NCBI RefSeq assembly: GCF_000972845.2
Contig: NC_040018.1
Coordinates: 10,079,157 to 10,143,156, forward strand
Direction of reading: 5' to 3'
DNA: 64,000 nucleotides
Source of the DNA: Larimichthys crocea
Lineage: Eukaryota; Chordata; Actinopteri; Sciaenidae
In this document: positions 25,346 to 38,065 of the stretch, piece by piece
How the letters are laid out: every line of letters starts with the position of its first letter
Numbering within the stretch: position 1 is the stretch's first letter
Program-made: the position numbers and the translations under genes
Notes under the pieces: model-generated
Database searches by the model: none
What the model was told of the DNA's origin: nothing
What the model saw: the letters and a program-made list of their open reading frames with translations, nothing else

Positions 25346-25776
25346 ACAGGGCGGGGCTGGAGCCTGATGCGTCGTGATGAGCTAAGAGGTACAACCACGA
25401 CCCTCCTAACATTTTCTTCCCGTCTTTGTCCTTTTCTTGCGCTGCGCCATTACAGTCCCTTAATACTGCACCTCCTGCAGCCAATTTAACGCCACGCTGT
25501 AGGAACCAGTCAGGTTACATTAAAGTGATGGTTAAACTGGACATAACATGTTGTACTCTCTCTTCTGAAATCTTATGGCTGTAAAACTATACAGTACAAC
25601 ATACAAACAGCATCTTCACCACAAATGTGCCATCTTTCCTTCTGTATCTTTGTGTCATCTACCCCCCACCCATCACCACCACCACCACCTCTTGTGTGTT
25701 CATGTGAATGGTTCACATGGGTCCTATCCACCCTCCTTCCCCAAGGTCCCCTGGGGCTAATGTATGCTTTTGTATG

Positions 25777-25800
25777 TGTGTGTGTGTGTGTGTGTGTGTG
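25777..25800 (+). repeat. (TG)n microsatellite
   Basis: Twelve TG units, followed at 25840-25853 by an A tract. Confidence 0.85.
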
Positions 25801-27287
25801 GCTACTACATTATTCTCCCCACTGACTTTCTATGGGATGAAAAAAAAAAAAAAGACTGTCCATCCAGCATGCCTCTTCATTCCGAACACGATTCATTTCT
25901 TGTACGTAAGCACAGCATTTCGAGAAGTCAGACTTTAGGCGTTTGCATTACTCTTTTAAGAAAGCTTAGCCAAAGGAAATGTAAAATATTGTAACAGATA
26001 TGAATTATATATCTTTGGAAAAATCAATAAATATATTCAAGAGAAACACAAAGAAAGAAATCACTTGAATTTCACACACAAGAGCTCTTTTTTCTTTTCT
26101 TTGTTTCTAATCTCTGCACCACTGACTCTGTATACGTTGCAGGACCAATAAAACAATTTGATTCTCATTGATCCATTAAAGCAACTCCCCATCACTTCTT
26201 CTCAAGGATCTGAGTAATTATTTGACTCATGGCTCTAATTCCATATCAGAGAAGCTGATTCATAGCTCCGACTCAAGAATCAGGAGCTTTGTTGATTTCA
26301 AAGCAGTCGCCTCATTCCTGTGGTGAGCCCAGACGATCTACCTGCAGCCGGACTGAGTGGAACAAAGCTGGTTCTATAATTAGGTTCTCGTGGCTGATTT
26401 GATTAGAGCAGCCGCTACATTCATTTTGCTAAAGATGCTCCTCAGCTGCTTGGAGGGACTAATGGAGGAGATGGAGAGATATATGGGAAACAATTAGACA
26501 TTATCGTATGGTGTGTGTGTGTGTTTGTGCATGTGTGTGTACAAAAAATAACCCCTTTTCTTTTTCCCTCAACATTTTTATCAATATACCACACACATAC
26601 TCTCACAAATCTCCCTCTCAAACCGACATCACTTCTTTTTCTTCTCCACTTCTCCCTCCCACCCTCTGTTCTGGTCTTTCAATTAGCTTCCTCGCAATTA
26701 AATTTCAGGGGACAATTGCTGAAGAAGGACATAAATAGTGGCCAGCTGAGGTGATGGTGGTGCCTCAGCCTCGGATGAGACATGATCTAACCAGAGAAGA
26801 GACCGATCCAGAAATCATGTCTCCTGCTCTACATCATGTTTGAATCACACATTTTCCTTTTACAATAAAAAAAAAAGCCTCTGACCACTATACAATATTG
26901 CTTGCACATCATTACGTAAACTTGGATGTGATCTGGATTTAAGATTTTTACTTAAAAAACAACAACGTTAAACTGTTATTTGAGTTTTTCTGTTTTCCAT
27001 ATTGAAACAGTGCTGACAGGATGGTGTTTGAGTGGCAGTGGGTGTTTGAGTCAAATGGAAGTTCTCTGGGGTTGAAGGCTCTGACATACTCACTGTTACA
27101 GACATCTACACGGGAAATTAAACGTCATCATTTACGCAACTCCTGTTAAAGGGGCAGTCCATTCTTCTATTGTATTGCTCTTGTATAAAGTTGGGCAATT
27201 TGTGAGAGAGAGATTTTAAAAGGTCAAAGTCGAAGCAGCAGAGATTTATTTATAGCTTTTTATTTGCTGGAATGAGTCAAGCTCTTT

Positions 27288-27520
27288 GGGTTCCAAAAAG
27301 TCTTTAGTGACATCTAGCAGTCAAGGTGCAGATTGCAACCAATTGAATACCTCACCTCACTCTCCCCTTATAAACATGTAGGAGAAACTACAGTGAGCAA
27401 AACTCATGGTGGACTCTGGAGACAAGGACCCATTCCCTCTGTAGATATAAAGGACTAAACACAACTATTTTCATTTTCAGGTCATTTTACACTAATGAAA
27501 CTGAAGTTGTGTTACTTGGG
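27288..27520 (+). mobile_element. MITE family A, copy 5 (ends decayed)
   Basis: Contains agtgacatctagcagtc, gcagattgcaaccaattgaatacc, gtaggagaaactacagtgagc, gtagatataaaggact and ttacactaatgaaact in the family order. Both terminal repeats are lost or truncated. Confidence 0.55.
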
Positions 27521-30500
27521 ATATAAATTTAGCAAACAATATTGGTGCTTAGTCCATTCTGAGAATTGGCTCAGATCAGCTTTTAAAAACGAAAATGAGA
27601 CGACAAAAAAAAACGACATTCCATCTCACAGAAGACATTTCCAGCGAGCAGTGTGAGACCTGGACTGTCACCTTGCTTTGAGTCCCCTCTCTAAAGTTAT
27701 GCCCGACTCCAGCACATTCTAGATGTCTATCTGAATTCGCTCTGTCTGCTGTCCGTAATCTCATCTCCTCATATCCAAAGTGCTCTAGTGGGACTTTGAT
27801 TCCAAGAATTCCTTTTTATCTCTTAAGGTTGGTCTGGGAAAATAAGCCAGATAGCCGCAGGAGATAAAATGTAGTGAAGGGAAAAAATGGTTTCACATTT
27901 TTAAACATATTGTCTGTCCAAAGGCCAGAGCGTAGAGTCTGGCTGGTTCTCCTTTTGGCATCTAATTAGACATTAGGCCGTACGCGAGGTTTGGAGGGTT
28001 AGTTATCAGTTTGAGAGACTGGCTTATAAAATCTTCAAGGTTTCTTATTTAAAAAATTAAAAGCAGTAATGACCTGGCTGAATATCAATGATTCCTGGAA
28101 AGACATCACAGAACGTTCTAAATATATCCAGCAATTCTGAATGAATGAATCTGTTTTGGTTTACATCCAAATGCTCTCTAGAAGAGACTCCTACGTAAAG
28201 ACCATGCCCCCAACCCCCTCCACATACGTAAAGCCGTAAATAAATGGATTGGCTTTTGGACAAGCGACAGTTTTCCTTCATAATTGTTAATTATCATGAG
28301 TGCTCTCTGAGGTACTTTCTATGAATGGAGATGGGACTCTCTCTCTCTCTCCACCATCTTGTTCTTTTTATGGTATTGGTCTTAGTTCTCAAGGACGTCC
28401 AGAAGGACGCCAGTGATGGAGGGAGGAGGTGCAGTGGATGGGTGGGGCACCTGCGTCATATGTGCGTATCGGGGTTGCGTTGGATTTAATGGCAACGGGC
28501 GCCAGTAAGCTACACCCACCTCTAAACCCCACCCAAGTCCATCTTCCCTGCCTGACCACCAGCAACCCCACCCACCCCCCCTTGCGTGGCTCCTCCCCGA
28601 GTGCCAGACAAGAGAGAGCACAGCACTTAAGGTAATGTAAATAACCAGAGAGGGAGAGCTATTTTAAGATGCTGTCTTTCACTGTGGCCGCGGACGGGGA
28701 CAAAGATGCAAGCCAAGCGATTGTAATTTCAGTCACGTTTTCGGACATGTTCTCTTTCTCCGTCTACCATCCAGCTAGCTGAAGGGCCTGACAGACAAGA
28801 AAGAGCCGGGGCCAGCTGCAAAATTCAATGTGTGCCGTTCTCTAAAGAAAGATGTTTTTTTTTTTTTTTTTTTAAATATAGATATCGTACAATAACAGGT
28901 TACCGAAGGTCTTGGAAAGAAGAGAAGAAAAATGAACAGAATAGGAAAGACATATCACTGCGACAAACTTAATTTAAAAATTATGAACATGCGACAATCT
29001 GACAGTGAAGAATCACTTCATGATTGAACCCATGCAACATCTCAAGTCACCATAGCTTTGTTCTGCCATAAAGGTCAACTGCTGTAAAACCCACACAAGA
29101 GACCTCAACCCTGGAGAATCATGATGTTTCAACATCATGACCAATAAGCTAAAAAAAAACAAACAATATGCATACTATTATCTTATTTATTCAAAATGTT
29201 GAAACCTTCTGGGGTCCTAGAACTCGCATATGGTTGCAAAACTAATTGAGCCATTGTTGGACTACGGAGGCCCTAAGGGTCATACTTTCATACATTTTAT
29301 TTCAGGTTCATTTCATTTGTTTTCTCAAGGTCTCGAGTTAGTTATGTCATTATGACAAAATAACAAATTTTGAAATATGGAGAAAACAAAGGGATCAGGT
29401 GTATTAAATCATTGCAGGAAACATCAATATCAGAGGAGCAAGAGAACATTGCAATTGCCACAATTTAGTTTCGTTGTCTAGAGATTTCGAGAAAATGACC
29501 CCATTATCCCGGAAACAACATTTGTTATTTTAACATAATGACGTAAATAACTTGAGATATCGAAAAAAACAAATTGCTTGCTTGTTATCCCAAGAAAACA
29601 GAGGAAATAAAATGTATGACCGCTTAGGGCTTCCGTATTGAACCGCAAAGGGGTGAAGAATAATAATCAGTAAAACCACATTATTAATATTAAGTGGAGT
29701 CAGCGAAAAAGAAAAGTGAAATATCCATTTTATCTTCTTACAAAAGTTTATATATTTTCCTGACATAATTTGTTCTCGTTTATTGTTTCATCTTTTATGA
29801 CATCAAAAATAAATAAACATTTAGACAGCATCCTTTCCATCTTATAGGAATAAATTTGAACCTTCCATATTTGTCATCTATATATCTCTTTTTTTCCTCT
29901 CTCCATATTTATACAAACATACACAACACAGAGAAAAGAATCTGTACACTGCTGTTAACAACAAATGAAGAACAGATCTGTGAAACAGAACCTGCCGCCA
30001 CATCGTTCTGCAACAGTTACTGCGTGACTTGCAAAACCACAAATGGAAACATACACGAACAGCAGTCCAAGTACACCACTGAATATAATTTGTTGGGGGG
30101 GGGGTTACATTCATATTCAAGTCTTTGTTCGCTGCAGTCAGACCAGAGTCCGGTCACAACTGTGGAAATTAAAAGAAAATCTCTTTTCATGAGCTTCATT
30201 AAGGCAATTAAGATACAAGATAACTTTAAACACTAATTTACACTGATTCTTATGACATTAAAGAGAATATTATCTAATGCTTCAAGTCAACTACCGTCAC
30301 TACTGCTTGTATATTTTCTACTCAGCATGATACATGGATTGTTTCTTTCATTGATTCATTGTTTATCAGTAATAATTTCATTATATACATGAGAGACTGA
30401 TTGCCTGTCCAAAATTTGCATCAAACTAAATTAGCTTTAGGTGTTGGCTAATGTGTCTGATGTCTTTCACTTCATGACATTACAGTCAAAACATTATTTC

Positions 30501-31118
30501 AGTGCTACAAATGTGAGTTAGGTTACATGAAACATAAACTTATTTGCTTTTTGACACACTGAAGCTATAAAATATCCCGTTTCCATCCTTATCCATCATC
30601 TACATCATCTTTGCCATAGTCAGGTCTTTATTATAATCGCTGTACATGTGTGTTTGTGTGTGTTATTGCATTCATATAATTGGATATTACACTGGTAAAT
30701 AAATCTCCCTCCTTCCAAGCTATTGTTGTGCTGTCAGTCGCTTCTTATAAAGTACCTGTCATCTGTTCGACTCCTCATCACATTTCTGATCAAATACTTC
30801 ACCACTTTACGCAGCTTCTCTTATCTCCACCTGTCTCCACCCATCTGCAGTTTAATATAAAATGAGTATACACTAAACTCAACTATCTATAGGTACTATA
30901 TGAGTGTGTGTGGTGTACAGTACTTCAACTTCATGTCTGGACAATCAGCAAGCTGCTACACTATATATCCTGACATGTGGGGCTGCTATCCAATCACCAC
31001 AGCCGGGCGTGGTACGTTGTAGTCCCAATTGAGGATATTTGCTTGTTGTCTCTTAGTTGTTACTTCTTTTTTTGAGTTTCTGTCAGACTAACTTTTTCTT
31101 AATCACATCCTGAGTTTA

Positions 31119-34100
31119 TCATTCTTCATCATGATGAGAGGAGTCAGGGCTGGACTCCTCCTCCTCTTCCACTGTTTCTGTTGGCAGCGTGTCACGGCGA
31201 GTGAAGGCAGCCGCCAAGGTCACGCTCAGCCGCGGTTTGACGGGCGCCATCTCCGACAGCCCGATGTTGTTGCCACGAGTTACAAGCGTCGTCTTATCCA
31301 TAATCTCTCCGCTGTGCTTGGACACCACCGCGTCAAGAATGTCGTATTTGTGTGAAATCTTGCCGCTCTCGAACAGGTACTTTGCAAGGTAGGAGAAAGC
31401 GACGTTACCCAGGAAGGAGGCGAGCATGGAGATGGTTTTGAAGGGGAACTTCTGGATGACAACATCCTCTGTTTCTCCTGTCAAGTGGTGGATCCGCTGC
31501 TCAATGGTCCAGCCAGGGTAGTAGATGAAAGGGGGCAGCCCAAGGTAGGGTTCACCTCCACCTATACGCAGCACTAAACCGAACAGGTAGGCAGCCACCG
31601 AGCCGTACGTATTGGTGCCTTTGACAAAGAGCACACTGAGCAGCTGGGGGAAGATGATGACATAAACCAGATCTGAGCTCAGGTACCACAGGCCATAAAC
31701 CGTACCAGTAACCAGGGCCATCAACGTGGCAAGGCCGCCGAATACAAAGATAGTGATACGCATCACCCACACAATCTCACGGTCAGACGCCTGAGGAGAC
31801 AGAGAGGGGTGGAAACAAAGATTGAGACATATGTAGAACAGCCAACAACACAAGCTAAAAAGTAAAAATGACACACACGTGCACTTACCGACTGCCGAAA
31901 GGCGAGCTGGTAGATGTTCCTCGCAAACATGGAGCTCGCTGAGAGAATGGAAGAGTCTGCAGATGACATGACGGCCGCAGACACGGCACCCAGGCCGAAA
32001 AACGAGACAAATGGTGGGCAAAGGTGTTGGAGCACGATGGGTAGAATCATGTCTGCTTCGTCCTTGTCTTTCGGAGGAACGGCACCATAAGATGTCTGGT
32101 TCCAGTCTGTACAAAGAAAGATTGAACATGAACATTTAAAATGACATGAATAAATAGATTAATTACTGCATGACCTCTAGGGAAACACAACTTTTCAACA
32201 TTTATTGGAGTAAAATTAGTAAGTAAAGTAAACATTCATAATACTGACATAAAGAAAATTAAGCCATATCCTCCTTGCTATATAGTATGAAACGTATGTA
32301 TTACAGTTTCAAAATGGCATCAAATGTGCACAATCATTAAAACATTTTTAATTTACTTTCTTTGTTTTTACACTTTTGGGCACAATAAATTAGTTTTGCA
32401 ACAATCTGGAACTCAAATAATTAAGATATTATTGATAATGGGAATAAGCAACGTTGAACTGCATGTGATTTTTGTCATTTTAAGTTTGTAATTATAGCTC
32501 ACACATGTAAACTTGTGTGTTCAGATGTTCACCGAGGAATCTGACGCCTAAAAATCTAGAGATCAAACCTCTAATTGGGTCCCTTGCCTCTCTCTAATGC
32601 AATATTTACGCAGGCAGCGTGGTTATTAAACGGATTGCTGCTTCATTATGGATGAGGTGAACCAGCTGCTATTTACCAAGCTCTCTCAGATCTAAGGACA
32701 ACATGGACCTATCCGCAGCGCGCCACCTCCCACCTCCAATCAAATACACACCACACACACACAGACATGTGCATATGCAAGCTCATGTGTCTCTGACCTG
32801 TGGAGGCCCCGATGGCACCAATGAGAACGGAGGGCACAGCCATGACGAGGCACCCGAAAGCAGCAATGAAGGAGAGGACCTGGGCGTAGGTAGCCGAGGA
32901 GGCAGACAGGACTCTCTGGAAATACACCTGCCAGGGAATTCCTCCAAGCATCTGCAGTACATTTAGAGACGGATGAGAAACATTTCAAGGACTGAGGCAA
33001 AGGCAGTTCTATTCATAAAACTCAATATTTGCCTCAAAGGGCTTTGACACCTTCTATCGTCGATTCTGATAAAGATAAACTCCCCAAAAACAAAAATGTA
33101 TTTATATATAAACAGACTTTTTTTGGCAGTGATGCTAAATATGACACAGATAACAACAGCAAGATATGTAAAGAAGGCACGATAATTTACAGTTCATGTT
33201 CTTATACTATTATGTTCTTATATTAGCTCATATTATAAATAACTATACATAAAAAAACAGATGGAGCATAATTAATAGATCTTAATTACCCAAATGTTTT
33301 CATAATGGTACATATTACAATGATACAAATGTATCTGTGATATATCAGCTTAAAATCATTCAAATCTGTAAAATTCGGCTTGATGATATATCGGCTGGGC
33401 TCTAGTTTTCATTCAGTTTGTTTTTGCAGAAAAATGTCAGAACACATGAAACTCTTAAAGAGCTGTCTATACTGCAGAGTTAGACAATGTTTGTTCAACC
33501 TGCAGGGACTATGGCATTTCATGATTACAACATTCATGATGAGATTAATTTATTTTATGTCTACAACACTTTTTTATAACAAAGACAAATGGCCATCATG
33601 ACCACAGCTCACATGCAGCGGCATTCAGTATTCTTCCTCATCGATGTCGTGACTATACATGATTAAAATGATCACTAATGAAATTCTCCACTATCACCTA
33701 CAAGATTCAATCAATAAATGGTCTCAGCGTGATGGTTTATCAATACAATCTTTTAAGACCTTTTTTTTCCGGTGTGAAAAACTGATCTTAGTCTCAGAGG
33801 GCTCGATTCTGATTAAGTGAGAGATTAATAAATTGTGGTTACTGTACCAGGAGGCAGAAATTGTCGATCCAGACCCAGGTGTTGCCCCTGAGAATGGTGC
33901 CTCTCCAGGGTGACTGGTACACCTGCTTCACTGCAGTAACAGTAATGTCTGACACCGCAGGGTTGGTCAAAGCAAAGGGGACACTGATCCACTGCAGACG
34001 GACAGAAACAAGTACAGTTAGCTCTTTATTTATGCATCTATCCAATCTTACTTATAATTTCAAGTCTTATTTCATGTCACTTTAGAGAAGTGTGTTTGAC

Positions 34101-35668
34101 TACGTTTGTGCATTATTCTTGGCGTGACTTGGCATAATTTGAGTCAATGTCAAAAGTTTGATGCAACAAAATGTAGTAAATTTACTCAAGAAGGGTAAAT
34201 AATCACACAAGTTGGTGTTCTACTACTTCTGACTTCTGCTCAAGGTGAACCTACCAGGCCAACAAAGATACAGAAGAGCTGTACGACATCTGTGTAGGCC
34301 ACAGAGTAAAGTCCTCCAACAAGGGTGTAAAAGATTGCAATGAGTGCAGAGATCACCACTGACATCTTGATGTTGATGTCCACGATGACACTCAGAGTAG
34401 CGCCTGAGGTCACAAACAAACGGTTGAAAAGATATTGTGACCACTGCAACATCATACAGACACAAAAGTTTGATGAGGAATCTTTTATTTAGTCATCGAC
34501 AGGAACTTACCAAGGGCGGACAAGATGGCAGCAGACCAGAAGATCTCACCCATGAGTGCAGGTATGAAGAGGAGGCCACCCATACGCTTCCCGTACAGCT
34601 GCTGAAACGGGTCCAACATGGTGACGTAACCTCGTGAGCGCATGGGCTTAGCAAAAAAAAGCCCACCTGGGACAGAGAGTGGACACATTACAGCTGAGAC
34701 CTGAGACACCCACAATCCAGATCCTTAGAGATGACCCCTAAATCTAGACTGGAATAGTTAAAATTGACAAAACCATAAAAAAACACACCATAAAAAAAGA
34801 GGCTGATACTTGAACAAACAGGAATAAGACTTAACAAGGATTTTCATGGGCAGAGGGAAATCAAACCAACCATTTCAACCATGTACGTGGTCAATAAGTC
34901 CTTTTTTATTACAAGTGATAATATAGTGCTTATAAGTGATATCACACCTGTATGTATTTTTACACACAGCACCACTCACCTACAACAAGACTGAGGGCAT
35001 ATCCAAAAGGAGCTTGTGCCCAAGCCAAGCCATAATCTGGTAGATACACATACTCAGCTGTGCCATTGATGTATCCTCCTCCAACCCAAGTCGCTGCAAA
35101 TCACACACAACGCACACAGACACAAATGTCACTAAATCAGATCAAAGAGGAGCCTTTGTTGCTTACACTTATTCTTAAAATTATGTGTCATCCATGGAGA
35201 AAAAAAAATCTATGTGATGAGTCACTTTGGCAAAGCAAGTCAATTTTGAATCAAAGACATTGATTTACAACTGATGGAGAGCAAAATGCAAAACGCTGGC
35301 ACAGATTTCTGAATAAAAAAGAAGCCTACACTACATTAGAGAAAAGAGAGTGATCAAACTCCAACAGCTGATTATTCACATGTTCTAAGAAGGAAAAAAA
35401 AACTTGTGTGCTCATTTGAATATTTTTTTAAACAGTCAAGTCTGCTAAAATCACTGTTACTGAGCAATAAATATAAAACTTCACCTGTCATGGTAAATCC
35501 ACCGACGAATAACCCGATGTCTCTCCCTCCTACCATGATGGTCTCGCTGCGGTCGGTGCCTTCCGCCTCCCCGGAGTGTTTGTTCTTCCATGCCGCCCAG
35601 ATGCCCACGAACAGAATCAGTAGATAGAAGACCGCGATAGCCACAAGCCCCTCTACATGGATGGTCAT
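31119..35668 (-). CDS. slc5a7: high-affinity choline transporter CHT1 (SLC5 family), complete coding region
   Basis: Eight coding exons on the minus strand: 35485-35668 (ATG 35666-35668), 34980-35093, 34511-34666, 34255-34403, 33848-33991, 32798-32951, 31889-32106 and 31119-31790 (TGA 31119-31121). All have GT..AG ends and matching phases, giving 596 aa (human about 580). CHT1 imports choline with Na+ and Cl- into cholinergic terminals and limits acetylcholine synthesis; it has 13 membrane helices of the sodium:solute symporter fold. Diagnostic blocks seen: [16 protein letters not shown] at the N terminus, [74 protein letters not shown] and [19 protein letters not shown]. The C-tail has DKTTLV (residues about 538-543), matching the known endocytosis motif DKTILV, and ends in an acidic tail. 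The extracellular loop after IYYPG is about 10 residues longer than in human. Confidence 0.96.
32108..32797. other. slc5a7 intron with a possible conserved non-coding block
   Basis: Contains no exon. The part at about 32520-32700 is less AT-rich and less repetitive than its surroundings, with TAATTG-, ATTA- and CAGCTG-type motifs. It is a candidate regulatory element only. Confidence 0.25.
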
Positions 35669-36606
35669 TGTCGCACCGGTCTTCCGCTAGGAACGGGAGG
35701 GCATGGAGACCTGCTTGACGCACGGAGAAAAACGAGAGCATTTACTTTTCTGCGTCTGGACAGTTGGACTAAAACGGATACGGGCAAACATTTTGACCTC
35801 TATGGTTCGTTTATCCACAATAGACGTGTTGAAATAGAAAATATGAAAAGAATAATCCAAAAGAAATCACTTCCTCTGCTTTGCTCTGCTGTTTTAATAC
35901 ACGTCATGCGCTCTTCTCCTGAAATATGACTTTCAATTCTCATTTGTGGTGATTGTCACTCTATCAAAATGAGGAAAGTGAAAATGTATTAAAAGGAAAC
36001 CTGGAAGCTCGACTTTCTCTCTCTTTTTTTTTTTTTTTGCCCTTCACGCAAAGACATGCAGCAGGTAAAGACTATAAATTGCCTAGTTTAAAGAAATGTG
36101 AATAATTTCCCACATGATTGAAAATAAATCAAACAAATCTGAGAGAATTGATTTTTAAATAATCACAGCTGGTACTTTAGTTTGTGACCTTGCTTTCTCT
36201 CTTTTCTATCTCTCCTTGTGTCCTTCCATCCGGACACTTGTGCGTAAAATTCAAATTACGCACGACATTTATGATTAAAAAAAAACCCCATAACCAACCT
36301 TGGGTTTAGACAGCCTTATCCAAATCATATTGTATATAATGCATTGCCACCTAAAGATCTCTATTCGACTGAATAAGACATCCTCTAATCTTAAAAAAAA
36401 AAAAGAACCTAAACACTTTACAAAAGCTCAGAAACAAACACAAAACTCACCTCAAGTGTTTCCGTGCTGTGCAGCTGAGGCAGGAAACAGGAGCACAGCC
36501 GTTGGACGGTTTATTAAGAGCCTCGTCCTCTCTTTGGCACCGCGAGGAAGAGTTAAATGAAACGTTGGTGGAGGTCTCCCGGGTGACTTACTGAGGTTTA
36601 TAAGGG
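35669..36606 (-). promoter_or_regulatory. slc5a7: slc5a7 promoter, non-coding exon 1 and first intron
   Basis: Reading leftwards, TATAAA (minus strand, 36597-36602) sits in a GC-rich context. A transcription start about 30 bases on, near 36570, would give a non-coding exon ending at the strong donor GAG|gtgagt (exon edge 36451). The matching acceptor aagcag|GTCTCC places the next exon edge at 35710, 42 bases before the ATG. Mammalian SLC5A7 also starts with a non-coding exon. The start site is inferred. Confidence 0.55.
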
Positions 36607-37401
36607 GGGTAGGTACCGTCAGAAGACTCACACGCGCGTCAGAGAAACCAAACGTCCCTCTTAATGAGCACCTTGCATGGAAACACGTCACAGTGTACCG
36701 GCTGATCTGACTGGAGGAGGCTGGAAAAGATTCCTTTACTCAATAACAGGGATGGATGGCGCAGGGATGAATGACATGACGTGAATTGTGATACCAACTT
36801 TCCATTTTTGGGCATTGCATTAATATTTTGTGGAGGAGTTTTAGCTTCACGTGGCTGCTGTTCCTTCAAACTCTGTGCGTAACAGCCTCCTAATTGCGCA
36901 GCCATACTTCATGTGGCCTTTCATCCGCTGTCACTCTCTGCCCAGTCGGCATTTTCCCTTACAACTGCAATTAACTTTGCTGCACAGAAACAGTTCTGAA
37001 GCGACTGAGAAGGTTGAGAAGCCGCACTGACGATGCCATCTTTGCTCTGCACAGGAGAAGGGTCACATTTATTAATAAAAACAACAACAAAACAACTTAC
37101 ATTTAATCCTCATCCATTTTTTATTTGAGTATTTTACACTAATTCGACACGTCTACCTCTTCCTCCTTTTATCTTTTCCCAACATGGACCATTTCTCTTC
37201 ACCTTTGAGCAATTAGAAATCATTTAAGTGTACTGTGTCTGCCACTTTCCCTCCAGGATACATATCAATGAACTGCGTCTACTTAATGGCCTCTGCTGCC
37301 TCAAGTCCTTTAATCTGGAATACTCTTGTCAAAACTGACAGCCATCCAATTAGGATGGATCCTGAAGAGCAGCGCAGAGATTTAATGATATAGTCTGAGT
37401 G

Positions 37402-37448
37402 GTGCGCGCGCACGCATATACATACGCACGCACGCGCGCGCGCGCACA
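37402..37448. repeat. alternating purine-pyrimidine tract (CG/CA/TA), Z-DNA prone
   Basis: About 47 bases alternate purine and pyrimidine almost without break, with two CG-rich cores (gtgcgcgcgcacgc and cgcacgcacgcgcgcgcg). It lies about 0.85 kb upstream of the proposed slc5a7 start. Confidence 0.8.
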
Positions 37449-37544
37449 AACAGTGTAAGGGAGAAGTTTTCACTAAAGATGGCTGAGGTGTTTACTCATC
37501 AAGAGAAAGCGTGACAAGCTTATTTTAAGCGCTAAACGCGCACA

Positions 37545-37558
37545 GCGCCCTCTTCTGG
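37545..37558 (-). promoter_or_regulatory. candidate CTCF-like site
   Basis: GCGCCCTCTTCTGG reads CCAGAAGAGGGCGC on the minus strand, matching 13 of 14 positions of CCASYAGRKGGCRS. It is ten bases left of the candidate RE1 site. This is a motif match only. Confidence 0.3.
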
Positions 37559-37568
37559 TCAGAGCTGT

Positions 37569-37589
37569 TTCAGCACTATGGACAGATGC
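37569..37589 (+). promoter_or_regulatory. candidate RE1/NRSE (REST-binding) site upstream of slc5a7
   Basis: TTCAGCAC-TAT-GGACAG-ATGC has both halves of the REST motif (TTCAGCACC and GGACAGCGCC) at the canonical spacing. The left half matches 8 of 9 positions and the core GGACAG is perfect; the last bases differ. It lies about 1 kb upstream of the inferred slc5a7 start. REST represses neuronal genes in non-neuronal cells, which would suit a cholinergic-neuron gene. Confidence 0.4.
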
Positions 37590-37836
37590 TCACATTATGT
37601 CCATATAAATATGCTTAAATATTTGGTTGAAGGTTTTCTTTGCTATAAGATGTTTGAATTGATCAGAATCATACCAGCTGATGGGACTGAATCATCATTT
37701 CTTTTTTTATCTTGATATCACTGCAATGGTTGATTTCTCTGCATCTGTTGGTTATGTCATAATGTGACGTAATATTGACTTCAGATGTTTGGTTTTATAA
37801 AGAATACCACATTTAATCTGTTTTCACTACTTTGGT

Positions 37837-38065
37837 GTGGGTAGCTTAGTCCATATGGACTTGGCTTTGGGACCTGGATGGTCGCTGGTTCAAGTCCAGC
37901 GTCAACCACAGTACAAAGCGTGGTGTGGTAGCTGGAGAGGTGCCAGTTTCACCTCCTTGAGCAAGGCACTGAACCCCAAACTCCTCCCAGGGTGTAGCTA
38001 CATGGCTGTCCATCCCTCTGTCTCACCACATTAAGGGATGAATAAAGTTAATCTTCTTCTCAACT
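37837..38065 (+). mobile_element. tRNA-derived SINE
   Basis: The head gtgggtagcttagtccatatgg resembles an A box and GGTTCAAGTCC (37888-37898) is a near-perfect B box. The body carries gagcaaggcactgaacccc, a phrase widespread in fish SINEs, and the tail is gggatgaataaagttaatcttcttc. The 65-aa frame over it is not a gene. Confidence 0.7.

Noticed and set aside
37837..37905. tRNA-like sequence with a good B box
   Set aside because: Arms do not pair into a cloverleaf and the sequence continues into a SINE body and tail, so it is a SINE head, not a tRNA gene.
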